Shown here: positions 52,028 to 60,537 of the stretch, piece by piece
Layout: every line of letters begins with the position of its first letter
Position numbering within the stretch: the first letter of the stretch is position 1
Source: Saprospiraceae bacterium
GTDB taxonomy: Bacteria > Bacteroidota > Bacteroidia > Chitinophagales > Saprospiraceae
Assembly: GCA_041392805.1 (NCBI GenBank)
Contig: JAWKLJ010000001.1
Span: 4,772,501 to 4,836,500 of the forward strand
Direction of reading: 5' to 3'
Length of the DNA: 64,000 nt
Notes under the pieces: model-generated
The model's input: only the letters and a program-made list of their open reading frames with translations
The model's database searches: none
Told to the model about the DNA's origin: nothing
Made by a program: the position numbers and the translations under genes

Positions 52028-53392
52028 ATGAATAAGCTAAAAAACTTTTTTATTACGGGGTTATTATTTATAAGCTATCCCTTGGCATCACAAGTTGCAG
52101 ATTTTCCAGAAGAACATTGGCTAATGTACCAGCAACCGGCTGAAGCAGGTTTCGATGAAAGCCAGCTCTCCGTTATTAAGGAACAATTTGAAGCCCAGGG
52201 AGGAAGTACCTTTTTTGTGGTACAAGGCGGAAAAGTCGTCCTCGCCTGGGGCGAACCCCATCGCAGGTATTTGCAAGCTTCCATCCGCAAAAGTTATTTA
52301 AGCGCTTTATACGGCATTTTTAAAGAAAAAGGAAATATCGACCTTCATCAAACCTTGGACAACCTAGGTATTGATGACCTTCAAGCTCTAACCGCTACCG
52401 AAAAACAAGCCAAGGTAATAGACCTTTTAAGCGCTAAATCAGGCATCTACCTGCCCTCTGCCTATGCTCCGCAAGGTATGCTGAAAAATTTACCAGAAAG
52501 AGGCGCTCACCTGCCAGGTACTTTTTGGTTTTATAACAATTGGGACTTTAATGCCTTAGCCACTATTTTCCACCAGCAAACAAATCAGGATTTATTTGCA
52601 TCTTTCCAAAAACGGATAGCAAAACCTTTGCAAATGGAAGATTTTCGTTTGTTCGATACCTACTATCGCTATGAAAAAGACAAATCCATTCATCCTGCCT
52701 ACCTATTTAAAATGTCGGCCAGAGATATGGCGCGTTTCGGACTTTTGTTCCTCAAGGAAGGGAGGTGGAAAGATCAACAGCTTATACCTGGAGCATGGGT
52801 CAAAGAGAGTACAAGTATTCACACGCCAGATTTAGGCCCCCAATTTGGAGACAGGGGGGCTTATGGTTTATTATGGTGGATAACCACTTTGGATAACGAA
52901 AACACTTGCTATTATGCTTCAGGTGCAGGAGGTCAACAGATTTATGTAATTCCTTCCCAAGACATGGTGGTGGTTCATTTGGTAGATACCTATCAAAATA
53001 AAAACGTAAATGATGACGCTGTTCAATCCTTGTTAAATTTATTGATACAAGCAAAAACAGGAACGCCTAAGCAGAAAGCTTCCTTTCAGATCCTTCCTAT
53101 CCCTAAGGCAGAAACCCCACAGGCCATAGACCTGGCTGCTGCCCAAAAAGTCGTAGGGGCGTATTCCCATCCTTTTTTGAAAAAAATAAGCATTGCCATA
53201 GAAGATGGCCAATTGGTTTTACAGACAGGTGTTGGGGAATTTAAATTATTCTCTCAAGGGGACGACCAGTATATGATCGAGGACATCAACTTTCCACTTG
53301 TTTTTAAAGTAGGGACAGCTGAGCAAAAGGGTAAATCGGAGTCAATCATTGGTGACAAGCGAACGGTGGAAAAGGTCATTTTGTATTACTGA
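52028..53392 (+). CDS. Beta-lactamase-class-C-like serine hydrolase
   Basis: A 454-residue secreted protein (signal peptide ending ASQ). The S-x-x-K catalytic pair is in ASIRKSYLSALYGIF, the Y-x-N motif in FWFYNNWDFNALATIF, and a G-rich third motif in ASGAGGQQIYVIP. A C-terminal region from about 370 (VVGAYSHPFLKKISIAIEDG) is a lipocalin-like extension common in such esterases/peptidases. Substrate unknown. Its stop overlaps the cytochrome c gene by 7 bp (convergent). Confidence 0.9.
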   Translation: MNKLKNFFITGLLFISYPLASQVADFPEEHWLMYQQPAEAGFDESQLSVIKEQFEAQGGSTFFVVQGGKVVLAWGEPHRRYLQASIRKSYLSALYGIFKEKGNIDLHQTLDNLGIDDLQALTATEKQAKVIDLLSAKSGIYLPSAYAPQGMLKNLPERGAHLPGTFWFYNNWDFNALATIFHQQTNQDLFASFQKRIAKPLQMEDFRLFDTYYRYEKDKSIHPAYLFKMSARDMARFGLLFLKEGRWKDQQLIPGAWVKESTSIHTPDLGPQFGDRGAYGLLWWITTLDNENTCYYASGAGGQQIYVIPSQDMVVVHLVDTYQNKNVNDDAVQSLLNLLIQAKTGTPKQKASFQILPIPKAETPQAIDLAAAQKVVGAYSHPFLKKISIAIEDGQLVLQTGVGEFKLFSQGDDQYMIEDINFPLVFKVGTAEQKGKSESIIGDKRTVEKVILYY

Positions 53393-53856
53393 TACGTTTC
53401 ATCAATAAAATGGAGAATGGCTGTGATTTCTTCATCATCCAAATTCGGAAAACTAGTCATGTTGGTTTTATTCCATTCCTCCCACAGTTTTTTCGCCCTT
53501 GGATGTCCTTTTTCGATCATAGCCTGGGTGTTTCTAATCCAGCCGAACAGGTCTTCTTTGGGGTATTCCGCCCAACGCGCTTCTACTCCACCCAGCGCAG
53601 GGCCGGTCAAATGATCTTTCATATTCTTATTATGGCAAGCTGCACAATTGGCCTTAAAAAGCGTTTTCCCTTGTGTAAATACAAGGTCGCCTTTTCCAAC
53701 ACTTTCAACATAGTCTATTGGATAGCTTGTAGGATGGTTTTGGACAAGCACTATGTTTTTGGGTGTTCGATGTGGAAATCGGTTTTGATTTAGAAAAGCA
53801 AAACACCCGCCTATGGTAAAGGCGATGATGTATAATATTAAATAAAAGAGGCGCAT
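53386..53856 (-). CDS. Cytochrome c
   Basis: A 156-residue secreted or anchored monohaem cytochrome c. The hydrophobic N-terminus (LFYLILYIIAFTIGGCFAF) is either a signal anchor or lipobox. Haem attachment is FKANCAACHNKNMKDHLTGP, and a distal Met is in NKTNMTSFPNLDDEEI, followed by the helical end ITAILHFIDE. It likely carries electrons in the periplasm; its donor is unknown. Confidence 0.9.
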   Translation of the reverse strand: MRLFYLILYIIAFTIGGCFAFLNQNRFPHRTPKNIVLVQNHPTSYPIDYVESVGKGDLVFTQGKTLFKANCAACHNKNMKDHLTGPALGGVEARWAEYPKEDLFGWIRNTQAMIEKGHPRAKKLWEEWNKTNMTSFPNLDDEEITAILHFIDETYQ

Positions 53857-54268
53857 AGAAATCGGTTTTTTGATTTAAAGGGAATCAATGTTTTCACGCT
53901 ATAATTTACGAAAAAAAGTATTGGAAGTCAAGTATATTGGATGAAAACCTGCCTGGTATTGGACTAGAAAAAGCCGTAAATCCTATTCATTCGCTTAGAA
54001 GCTATTTGAATTTCAAAGGCCAAATTCAAATAGCTTCTTAGAGATGGGTTTCCGTACTGTTCGGGAGCGCTTAGTTGTAAAAACCACTCATACAAATAAG
54101 TATTTTAATCAAACAAAAAGGTTACATCCTCTATAGGTATACCCTGAAATGCGTATGTATTAGCAAAAAATAAGGAATCTGGGTATTATAGTATATGTTT
54201 TTTTACATTTCTTGTGTTTACATTCTCTTTAAATAAATACATTTTTCACGCAAAAAACCCAAATTCAG
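53857..54268. other. Intergenic region upstream of the T9SS glycosidase
   Basis: No coding potential is visible beyond the 40-bp palindrome at 53998. It is AT-rich, and a weak TATGTTTT box at 54194 might be part of a promoter for the downstream gene. Confidence 0.4.
53998..54037. mobile_element. 40-bp palindrome with TTA target duplication
   Basis: GAAGCTATTTGAATTT (53998-54013) pairs perfectly with AAATTCAAATAGCTTC (54022-54037), 8-bp loop. It is flanked by direct TTA at 53995-53997 and 54038-54040, the same flank pattern as copies B and C of the 162-bp family, and both begin G-A(A)-G-C. It may be the minimal member of another TWA-inserting family. Confidence 0.6.
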
Positions 54269-56020
54269 ATGTTTTTTACTTTTAAACGCTCCACTGATCT
54301 ATTAGTGCATCAGCTAAGAAGTATTCAATTGTGTTTATGGCTTGCCATTGGATTAAGCCTTACAACTGCACCTCTCTTAAGCGGCCAATCGGGTGATCTC
54401 TTTACACCAGCAGCTTCCTTTTCGAAAGAAAATCACATTGTAAGCACAAGTTTTTTTCATTGGTTTGCTTCTACTGGAGGTCAGCTCAGTGGGCCCTGGA
54501 TGCCCCTGGAAGGTAGGGAAAACTGGACCGGCCTAACGGATTGGTGGAAAACGCAAATTAAGCAGGTGATGATGGCCAATATTGATGTGATCAATGTACA
54601 CTTGATTGACGATGCTGAGATCAGGCGGGTTTTGTTATTCAGGGCACTGCACGAACTGAGGCGAGAGGGCTATGACATCCCTAAAGTCGCACCCTTTCTA
54701 GATCCCTTGGTGACTTGGTATGAGGAACCTAAAATTAACTTGGCGACCTCGGCAGGAAAGGACACTTTAAGTGCACAGTACATCAGGTTTTATAACCAAT
54801 ATTTTAATGAAAACCCCGATGATTATGCAGCTGATTATCTGGCTAAGATTGATAATCGATTAGTCTTGGATACCTGGCATGTGTTCCTCAATTTTGACAA
54901 TGTATCGTCTCTCCAAAGGGGAGATTTAGAATCTCGATTGAAAACGGCATTTGGTAACCAATACAGTGCCTTTAACAACGGGATTTACATGATTACCACT
55001 GCCCTTAATGTCCCGGTGTTTTCTTTTGCTGATGAAAAAATAGCACAATTTGAAATCAACGAATACTATTATGAAGTCACTCACAACAACATAAAAACGG
55101 CACAGCTTAAGGCTGGATATTGGGATCAAAATGTACGCAACCCAGGTTCCTTTGAACCTAGGAATGGCGGGTCGCATTATCGGGATGCTTGGAATATGGT
55201 GGGTTCGGATGTTAAGCGGATTTATATAGAAAGTTGGAATGAATATGATGAAGGCACGGGTATTTATGCGGGAGATGTTGGGGCTCCTTACCTCAAGCCA
55301 GGAAGTGGAAATACCAATACGGATGTCTGGTCATCAACCAATGATCCGTATGAATATATACACACCACAGCTGCTGGAGCGGCAAAATTTAATGATTATC
55401 CAGATACGGATGCCAAAGTCCTGACACATAGTTTACCTTCGACGCTAAACCTTAATGCAAATGTGACCGCTTCGGTAACGATCCGAAATGCGGGAAATGA
55501 GTCGTGGACAGGGGCAGCGGGTTTTCGATTAGTCCAATTACCTACTGATGCCTTCCTTTTCTTAAATGGCGGTGTCTTGATTGGGGATACCAGTAATGAG
55601 ATTCCGACATATGGGGGCATATTTCGTGGACGGCCCATTACCTTTGAAGTAAATCTAAAAGCGCCTGCCGTCGATGGCAATTATGAAACACACTGGCAAA
55701 TGATGAAGGGAAATGAGCCTTTCGGTGAAGTGATTACACATACGATCCAAGTAGGTATGCCAACCTCAAGTGAGGACATTCAGAAAAGGGGCGAATGGGT
55801 AGTGGCGCCTAACCCTACCAGTGATAGGATACGAATCCACTGGGATCAGCAACAGGTAAATGGCCAAATAGCCTTATTTGACATTGCAGGAAGAATGGTG
55901 TATGGACAAAGAACGATTGCTAATGGCACCAACATCACTTTGGGCCAACCCGCAGGCGTTTATACGCTAGTCCTGACCCTGGATGGGATACCGCATGCTC
56001 AAAAATTGATCATAAAATAA
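54269..56020 (+). CDS. GH99/GH71-like secreted glycosidase with Ig-like domain and T9SS tail
   Basis: A 583-residue protein. A signal peptide follows a long basic start (to about residue 40). Residues 50-350 form an alpha/beta barrel with SKENHIVSTSFFHWFASTGG and then LLFRALHELRREGYDIPKVA and KRIYIESWNEYDEGTG, where the Glu of SWNEYDEG fits the catalytic position of DUF5010/GH99-like hydrolases. Residues 380-490 are an NBR1-like Ig domain (SVTIRNAGNESWTGAAGFRL, NYETHWQMMKGNEPFGE), and the last 75 residues (VVAPNPTSDRIRIHWDQQQ, PAGVYTLVLTLD) a T9SS sorting domain. Probably acts on mannans or related glycans outside the cell. Confidence 0.82.
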   Translation: MFFTFKRSTDLLVHQLRSIQLCLWLAIGLSLTTAPLLSGQSGDLFTPAASFSKENHIVSTSFFHWFASTGGQLSGPWMPLEGRENWTGLTDWWKTQIKQVMMANIDVINVHLIDDAEIRRVLLFRALHELRREGYDIPKVAPFLDPLVTWYEEPKINLATSAGKDTLSAQYIRFYNQYFNENPDDYAADYLAKIDNRLVLDTWHVFLNFDNVSSLQRGDLESRLKTAFGNQYSAFNNGIYMITTALNVPVFSFADEKIAQFEINEYYYEVTHNNIKTAQLKAGYWDQNVRNPGSFEPRNGGSHYRDAWNMVGSDVKRIYIESWNEYDEGTGIYAGDVGAPYLKPGSGNTNTDVWSSTNDPYEYIHTTAAGAAKFNDYPDTDAKVLTHSLPSTLNLNANVTASVTIRNAGNESWTGAAGFRLVQLPTDAFLFLNGGVLIGDTSNEIPTYGGIFRGRPITFEVNLKAPAVDGNYETHWQMMKGNEPFGEVITHTIQVGMPTSSEDIQKRGEWVVAPNPTSDRIRIHWDQQQVNGQIALFDIAGRMVYGQRTIANGTNITLGQPAGVYTLVLTLDGIPHAQKLIIK

Positions 56021-56048
56021 AAACGGCTTGGGTAGGTGGGGGATCGCA

Positions 56049-56225
56049 TTATTTGCCTATCCAAGCTACTTCTCCTTCCTCTTTCCCTATTTCCACAAAA
56101 AGCTGTCCGGTGTAAATGAAGTTGAAATTCAATTGTTCACGCAATACCTCGAATTGGCTTTCATCCTCGGCATTTTCTGCGATCCAGTCGATCGCTTCAA
56201 GTCGGTTAGAAAATAGCTTTTTCAT
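56049..56225 (-). CDS. Small conserved-looking protein, 58 aa
   Basis: The minus strand from an ATG at 56225 reads MKKLFSNRLEAIDWIAENAE, then DESQFEVLREQLNFNFIYTG and QLFVEIGKEEGEVAWIGK to a TAA at 56049. It is charged, with regular helix/strand periodicity and normal codon use. It has no signal peptide. The family is unknown; it is shorter than many gene finders accept. Confidence 0.65.
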   Translation of the reverse strand: MKKLFSNRLEAIDWIAENAEDESQFEVLREQLNFNFIYTGQLFVEIGKEEGEVAWIGK

Positions 56226-56295
56226 ATGGCAGCTTTTTAATGATGAATAAAAATAATTCTTAAGCTGTAAAATTGTCGGAGAAACAGGATTTTAA

Positions 56296-56356
56296 GGTGT
56301 AGGTATAAGTTGATATTTATTTTTAAAGATGGCTATAAATATCGACAAATTAACAC
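56296..56356. repeat. Imperfect palindrome upstream of the 58-aa gene
   Basis: GGTGTAGGTATAAGTTGATA and TTTAT pair with ATAAATATCGACAAATTAAC and ACC; the inner 12-bp arms match at 11 positions. Located in a 267-bp gene-free stretch between a phosphatase gene and the small gene. Confidence 0.45.
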
Positions 56357-56492
56357 CTCTCTTCTATATATGTTTTGAAAAATAAAATAATTCCTCTCTG
56401 GCATCGTATTTAACGATTCTTTAAGAACCAAGGTGATAATATGACTAATATTGCATAAAGTATGCCAAATTTAACTGGCATCATCAAGAGAC

Positions 56493-57011
56493 CTAATAAC
56501 TTAGCGTCGTTAATTGCCTTGATTCGCCCATCAACTGAACCATAAAAATCTTATCGTATTCGGTTTCCCCTAATTGCCCAATGGCTTCCTTGCCCAATAG
56601 GTGGTTGACCATGGCAGGGACGGTATTGGAATGGCCAATGAGGACGATGGTCTGTCCTTTTTTGGTAGCCACTAATTGAGAAAAAGCATCTAGGTCGAGG
56701 GGAGCATAATCGAGGACTTCCAACTGCAAGATTTCAGCAAGTGGATTGGCCGTTTGGCGGGTGCGCTTAAAAGGGGTGGAATAAATAGCACTGATATTGG
56801 CCGCATGCAGCAGTTGCGCAAGTCGATTGGCTCGGGCTTTTCCATAAACATCCAAATCGGGATCGCGTGTCCCATCCTCCGCCTTTTCTGCATGGCGGAC
56901 GAGGATAACGGTGGTAAAATCGCTTGTATCAATGGGCTGGGCGGCCGCTGCAAAAGTAAAAGTAGCGTAGTGGAAGCAGCAGCAAATAATCAAAAACGGC
57001 AATTTCCTCAT
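56493..57011 (-). CDS. Histidine phosphatase, secreted
   Basis: A 172-residue member of the phosphoglycerate-mutase-like superfamily with a signal peptide (to about residue 23). The catalytic RHG-type motif is TTVILVRHAEKAEDGTRDPD, with a second His in IVLIGHSNTVPAMVNHLL. The Arg-rich RTRQTANPLAE completes the site. It dephosphorylates a periplasmic substrate, unknown which. Confidence 0.9.
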   Translation of the reverse strand: MRKLPFLIICCCFHYATFTFAAAAQPIDTSDFTTVILVRHAEKAEDGTRDPDLDVYGKARANRLAQLLHAANISAIYSTPFKRTRQTANPLAEILQLEVLDYAPLDLDAFSQLVATKKGQTIVLIGHSNTVPAMVNHLLGKEAIGQLGETEYDKIFMVQLMGESRQLTTLSY

Positions 57012-57185
57012 AAAGCAAAGATTAAAGCTAGTGATACCTAATAGGTCGCTCTAAATCTATTCAAAAAAGTGGTGAATTACTGCATAAAGCAACAATTTAT
57101 TCAGAAGTAACCTTTGACATGCTCTATGCGTTCCAAGGTGTAGGGTTTCCAACCTCCCATTTCGTACTTCCGATTTTGTCCAAGC

Positions 57186-57554
57186 TTAGTCAAGGCCGGG
57201 AAAGAAGGCATCCTCAATATGCTTGAGTTGGGTCAAACCATGATTAGGTAAATGCACAGAAATAATATCAAACCTGATTTCTCCATTGTAATCCGTTTGC
57301 TCCATAAAAGCGAAGGCAGCGCTGGCCATTAGCCGCTCTTTTTTCGGCGTAACAAATTCTTCGGGTTGCCCCAAGCTCAGATTGGAACGGGTTTTTACCT
57401 CTACAAAAACCAAAAGCGCCGGTTGCTTGGCAATAATATCAATTTCGGCCCGACTATGTCGCCAATTGGTGGCAATGACCTGGTACCCCTTGTCTTCTAA
57501 TAGTTGCTGCGCCAATAGCTCTCCTTTTTGACCCAGTTCATTGTGTTTTGCCAT
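57186..57554 (-). CDS. YraN/UPF0102-family endonuclease-like protein
   Basis: A 122-residue protein with the PD-(D/E)XK-like core of UPF0102: GQKGELLAQQLLEDKGYQVI, RAEIDIIAKQPALLVFVEVK and TRSN, GQPEEFVTPKKERLM. Family members are predicted Holliday-junction-resolvase-like nucleases. The stop is 2 bp from the start of the HhH gene upstream, so they form an operon. Confidence 0.93.
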   Translation of the reverse strand: MAKHNELGQKGELLAQQLLEDKGYQVIATNWRHSRAEIDIIAKQPALLVFVEVKTRSNLSLGQPEEFVTPKKERLMASAAFAFMEQTDYNGEIRFDIISVHLPNHGLTQLKHIEDAFFPGLD

Positions 57555-57556
57555 AA

Positions 57557-58696
57557 TTATTCAAAACTTAGGTAAACAGCTATGTTATCTACCACGGCTT
57601 TAGGTAAGGCGTGTAGCTGATAAAGTGTTTCTATATTTCGGAAAGGGCCGTGTTGGGCCCGGTAACTAATGATCGCTTTTGCTTGTTTCCAGTTGAGGTA
57701 AGGATGGGTTTGGAGCTGTTCTTCGCTTACCTTATTGATGGCAATCAGTCGTGGAATAGGTGATAACCTCAGAAAGGGCTTGATGGCAAGGAAGGTGCTG
57801 TCGGGAAAATGATAGGTTTCTCCCACTTGTTCGATGCTGGCAAAACCGCCCAGTTTCTCCCTGAAATCAAGGATGCGTTTCGCATATCCAGGGCCAATTC
57901 CTTTGAGTTGTTGCCAATCATCCACAGTAGCCTGATTGATATCGATTATTACAGGCGTCTCTTCATAGGAAGCAGGCAGGACGGATGGGATTTCTGCTAG
58001 TACATTAGCAGTGGGGATTGGCTGATTTGTCTGTGGAAGGTCGATATAAGGTTCCAGTTTTTGGTAATCTGCTTGACTTAAACCATATACTTTTTGCAAA
58101 TCCTCCTTTTTATAAAATTGTCCTCCTTTACTCCTGAATTTCAATAGTGTTTGTACTACCTTTTTCGTTAAACCGAGGTTTTGCAATTCCTCGGCGGTCG
58201 CTAAATTGGGATTAAAAGTAAATAAGGTTGCTTGGGGTATTTCTGCATTATCTGTGGTTGGTTGCGCTAGATTTGCAGGATGGAGACCCGGGATATCAAT
58301 ATAATCCTTTACCCGTTCGTAGTCTGAATCTTTTAGCGAATAGATTTTTTTTAAATCGAGTGGTTTTTTGAAGGATCCGCCTTTTTTTCGGAAGTTGACG
58401 ATCGTTTGAGCAGTGGCATTGCCAAAGCCTAGTTGCTTCAGCTCCTCCAAGGATGCTGTATTGGGATCAAATTGGAATAAAGAGCCGAGCAGCTGTTCTT
58501 GCTGAGTGGTGTCTTTCTCTTCCGCCAATTTGGCCAAAGCTTTTTTGAAGTCACTAAAATCGATCTTTTGGGGTGCAAAGAACAATGGGAACAAGGTAGG
58601 TAGGAACAGGATAAGTAAGGCCATTGTGCATAGCGTGATAATCCCTATGCGTTCCGTTCGGGTATAATATAAGAAGGCGATGAAAATCTTTTTCAT
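57557..58696 (-). CDS. Membrane-anchored helix-hairpin-helix (ComEA-like) protein
   Basis: A 379-residue protein. One N-terminal membrane helix (GIITLCTMALLILFLPTLF) anchors several HhH modules: FGNATAQTIVNFRKKGGSFK, TKKVVQTLLKFRSKGGQFYK, LKGIGPGYAKRILDFREKLG and LNWKQAKAIISYRAQHGPFR. This suggests DNA binding at the membrane, like ComEA proteins in natural transformation, though the number of modules is larger than in ComEA. Divergent from prfC. Confidence 0.9.
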   Translation of the reverse strand: MKKIFIAFLYYTRTERIGIITLCTMALLILFLPTLFPLFFAPQKIDFSDFKKALAKLAEEKDTTQQEQLLGSLFQFDPNTASLEELKQLGFGNATAQTIVNFRKKGGSFKKPLDLKKIYSLKDSDYERVKDYIDIPGLHPANLAQPTTDNAEIPQATLFTFNPNLATAEELQNLGLTKKVVQTLLKFRSKGGQFYKKEDLQKVYGLSQADYQKLEPYIDLPQTNQPIPTANVLAEIPSVLPASYEETPVIIDINQATVDDWQQLKGIGPGYAKRILDFREKLGGFASIEQVGETYHFPDSTFLAIKPFLRLSPIPRLIAINKVSEEQLQTHPYLNWKQAKAIISYRAQHGPFRNIETLYQLHALPKAVVDNIAVYLSFE

Positions 58697-58937
58697 AAGG
58701 CATTGGCATTCCTCCCTTTTATTGCAATACGGATAAAAAGGTAACCGCTAAATCAGTTTTTTTTGGAAAAAAAATAAGAAAAAGATTAAAACGAGAAGCT
58801 TCGCTGCTGTCATCGCGGTTAGCTAACAAACCCAAATGGCCATACTAAATCGTGAAATGATTCCTTGGCTCAAGCATGCCATTACCAACAAGCCTAAAAA
58901 TTCCTTACTTTTGCCCCTTCAAAATGGAAGGCAAAGC

Positions 58938-60518
58938 ATGAGTTTATTAAAAGAGCTAAATAAAAGAAAGACTTTTGGCATCATCAGTCACCCGGATGCC
59001 GGTAAGACGACCCTGACGGAGAAGCTGCTATTGTTTGGTGGGGCGATACAGGAGGCTGGTGCCGTGAAATCGAATAAGGTGAGCCGTAGCGCTACTTCCG
59101 ACTTTATGGAGATTGAGCGACAGCGGGGTATTTCGGTAGCGACCTCTGTGATGGCCTTCAATTATCGAGATATGAAAATCAATATCCTGGATACGCCCGG
59201 TCACCAGGATTTTGCTGAGGATACCTATCGAACCCTGACCGCTGTGGATAGTGTAATTGTGGTAATTGATGTGGCGAAAGGAGTTGAAACGCAAACGGAG
59301 AAGCTGGTTAGTGTTTGCCGAATGCGTAAAACCCCGATCATCGTTTTTGTCAATAAGTTGGACCGCGAAGGAAAAGATGCCTTTGACCTTTTGGATGAAA
59401 TTGAACAAAAACTAGGTCTAACGGTCACACCAATGAGCTGGCCAATTGGGATGGGGCAACGCTTTAAAGGTGTTTACAGTCATTATGAAAAAAGGCTGGT
59501 TCTTTTTCGTCCCCATGGAAAACAAAATGAAGAAGACCGGATTGAAATAACAAACTTAGAAGACCCTAGACTGGATAAAGAAGTGGGGAAAGCGGCGGCA
59601 GAGGAGCTGCGGGACGACAACGAAACGATCACTGGTGTTTATCCAGCATTTGATAAGGAAGCCTATTTGAATGGAGAACTTTCACCGGTTTTTTTTGGTA
59701 GTGCTATTAATAATTTTGGGGTTCGAGAGTTGTTGGATTGTTTTGTGGATATTGCGCCTACGCCACTCCCGCGTATAACCGAAGAGCGTCAAATCAACCC
59801 TGCTGAAGAAACTTTTGCCGGGTTTGTTTTTAAAATCCATGCCAATATGGACCCCAAGCATCGGGACCGTATTGCCTTTTTGCGGGTCTGCTCCGGTACC
59901 TTTCAGCGCAATACCAATTATCTCCACGTTCGCCAAAACCGGAAAATGAAATTTTCCAACCCGACCTCTTTCATGGCTTCCAAGAAAACCGTCGTAGATG
60001 AAGCTTATCCCGGAGATGTGATCGGTCTGTATGATTCAGGCAATTTCAAGATCGGAGACTCCGTTACCGAAGGAGAAGTACTGCATTTCAAAGGGATACC
60101 CAGCTTTTCACCAGAACAATTCCGCTATGTCAATAATGCCGATCCGCTCAAGACCAAGCAGCTGAATAAAGGACTGGATGAACTAATGGATGAAGGCTTA
60201 GCCCAGTTGTTCACCAGGGAAATGAATAACAGAAAAATCATTGGCACTGTTGGTGCGCTCCAGTTCGATGTGATCCAATACCGTTTGTTGAACGAATACG
60301 GTGCTTCCTGTACCTTTGAGCCTGTCAGTCTGTACAAAGCTTGCTGGGTGGCTTGCGATGACCCCACTGCCCTCAAGGAATTCCTCGCGCGCCGAAAACG
60401 TGACCTGGCAATGGATAAAGACGGCAAGCTCGTCTTCCTGGCAGAGTCCGCCTGGACCCTCAACCTCGCTCAGGAAAACCACCCCAAGGTCAAGTTTCAT
60501 TTCACCAGCGAATTTTAG
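58938..60518 (+). CDS. prfC: Peptide chain release factor 3
   Basis: Start set at 58938 (GGAAGG eight bases upstream), giving 526 residues, the usual length; an in-frame ATG at 58836 would add 34 residues of unlikely sequence. It is a GTPase that recycles RF1/RF2 from the ribosome. G1 is SHPDAGKTTLTEKLL, G3 DTPGHQDFAED, G4 VNKLDREGKD; the switch SVATSVMAFNY is conserved. The end (TLNLAQENHPKVKFHFTSEF) is canonical. Followed by an MFS gene 19 bp after the stop. Confidence 0.96.
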   Translation: MSLLKELNKRKTFGIISHPDAGKTTLTEKLLLFGGAIQEAGAVKSNKVSRSATSDFMEIERQRGISVATSVMAFNYRDMKINILDTPGHQDFAEDTYRTLTAVDSVIVVIDVAKGVETQTEKLVSVCRMRKTPIIVFVNKLDREGKDAFDLLDEIEQKLGLTVTPMSWPIGMGQRFKGVYSHYEKRLVLFRPHGKQNEEDRIEITNLEDPRLDKEVGKAAAEELRDDNETITGVYPAFDKEAYLNGELSPVFFGSAINNFGVRELLDCFVDIAPTPLPRITEERQINPAEETFAGFVFKIHANMDPKHRDRIAFLRVCSGTFQRNTNYLHVRQNRKMKFSNPTSFMASKKTVVDEAYPGDVIGLYDSGNFKIGDSVTEGEVLHFKGIPSFSPEQFRYVNNADPLKTKQLNKGLDELMDEGLAQLFTREMNNRKIIGTVGALQFDVIQYRLLNEYGASCTFEPVSLYKACWVACDDPTALKEFLARRKRDLAMDKDGKLVFLAESAWTLNLAQENHPKVKFHFTSEF

Positions 60519-60537
60519 TGGGATTTCTCCGGCTACT

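Noticed and set aside
57112..57126. ACATGCTCTA as another end of the GAGCATG family
   Set aside because: Only ten bases match and the flank is TAT rather than TWA; chance is likely.
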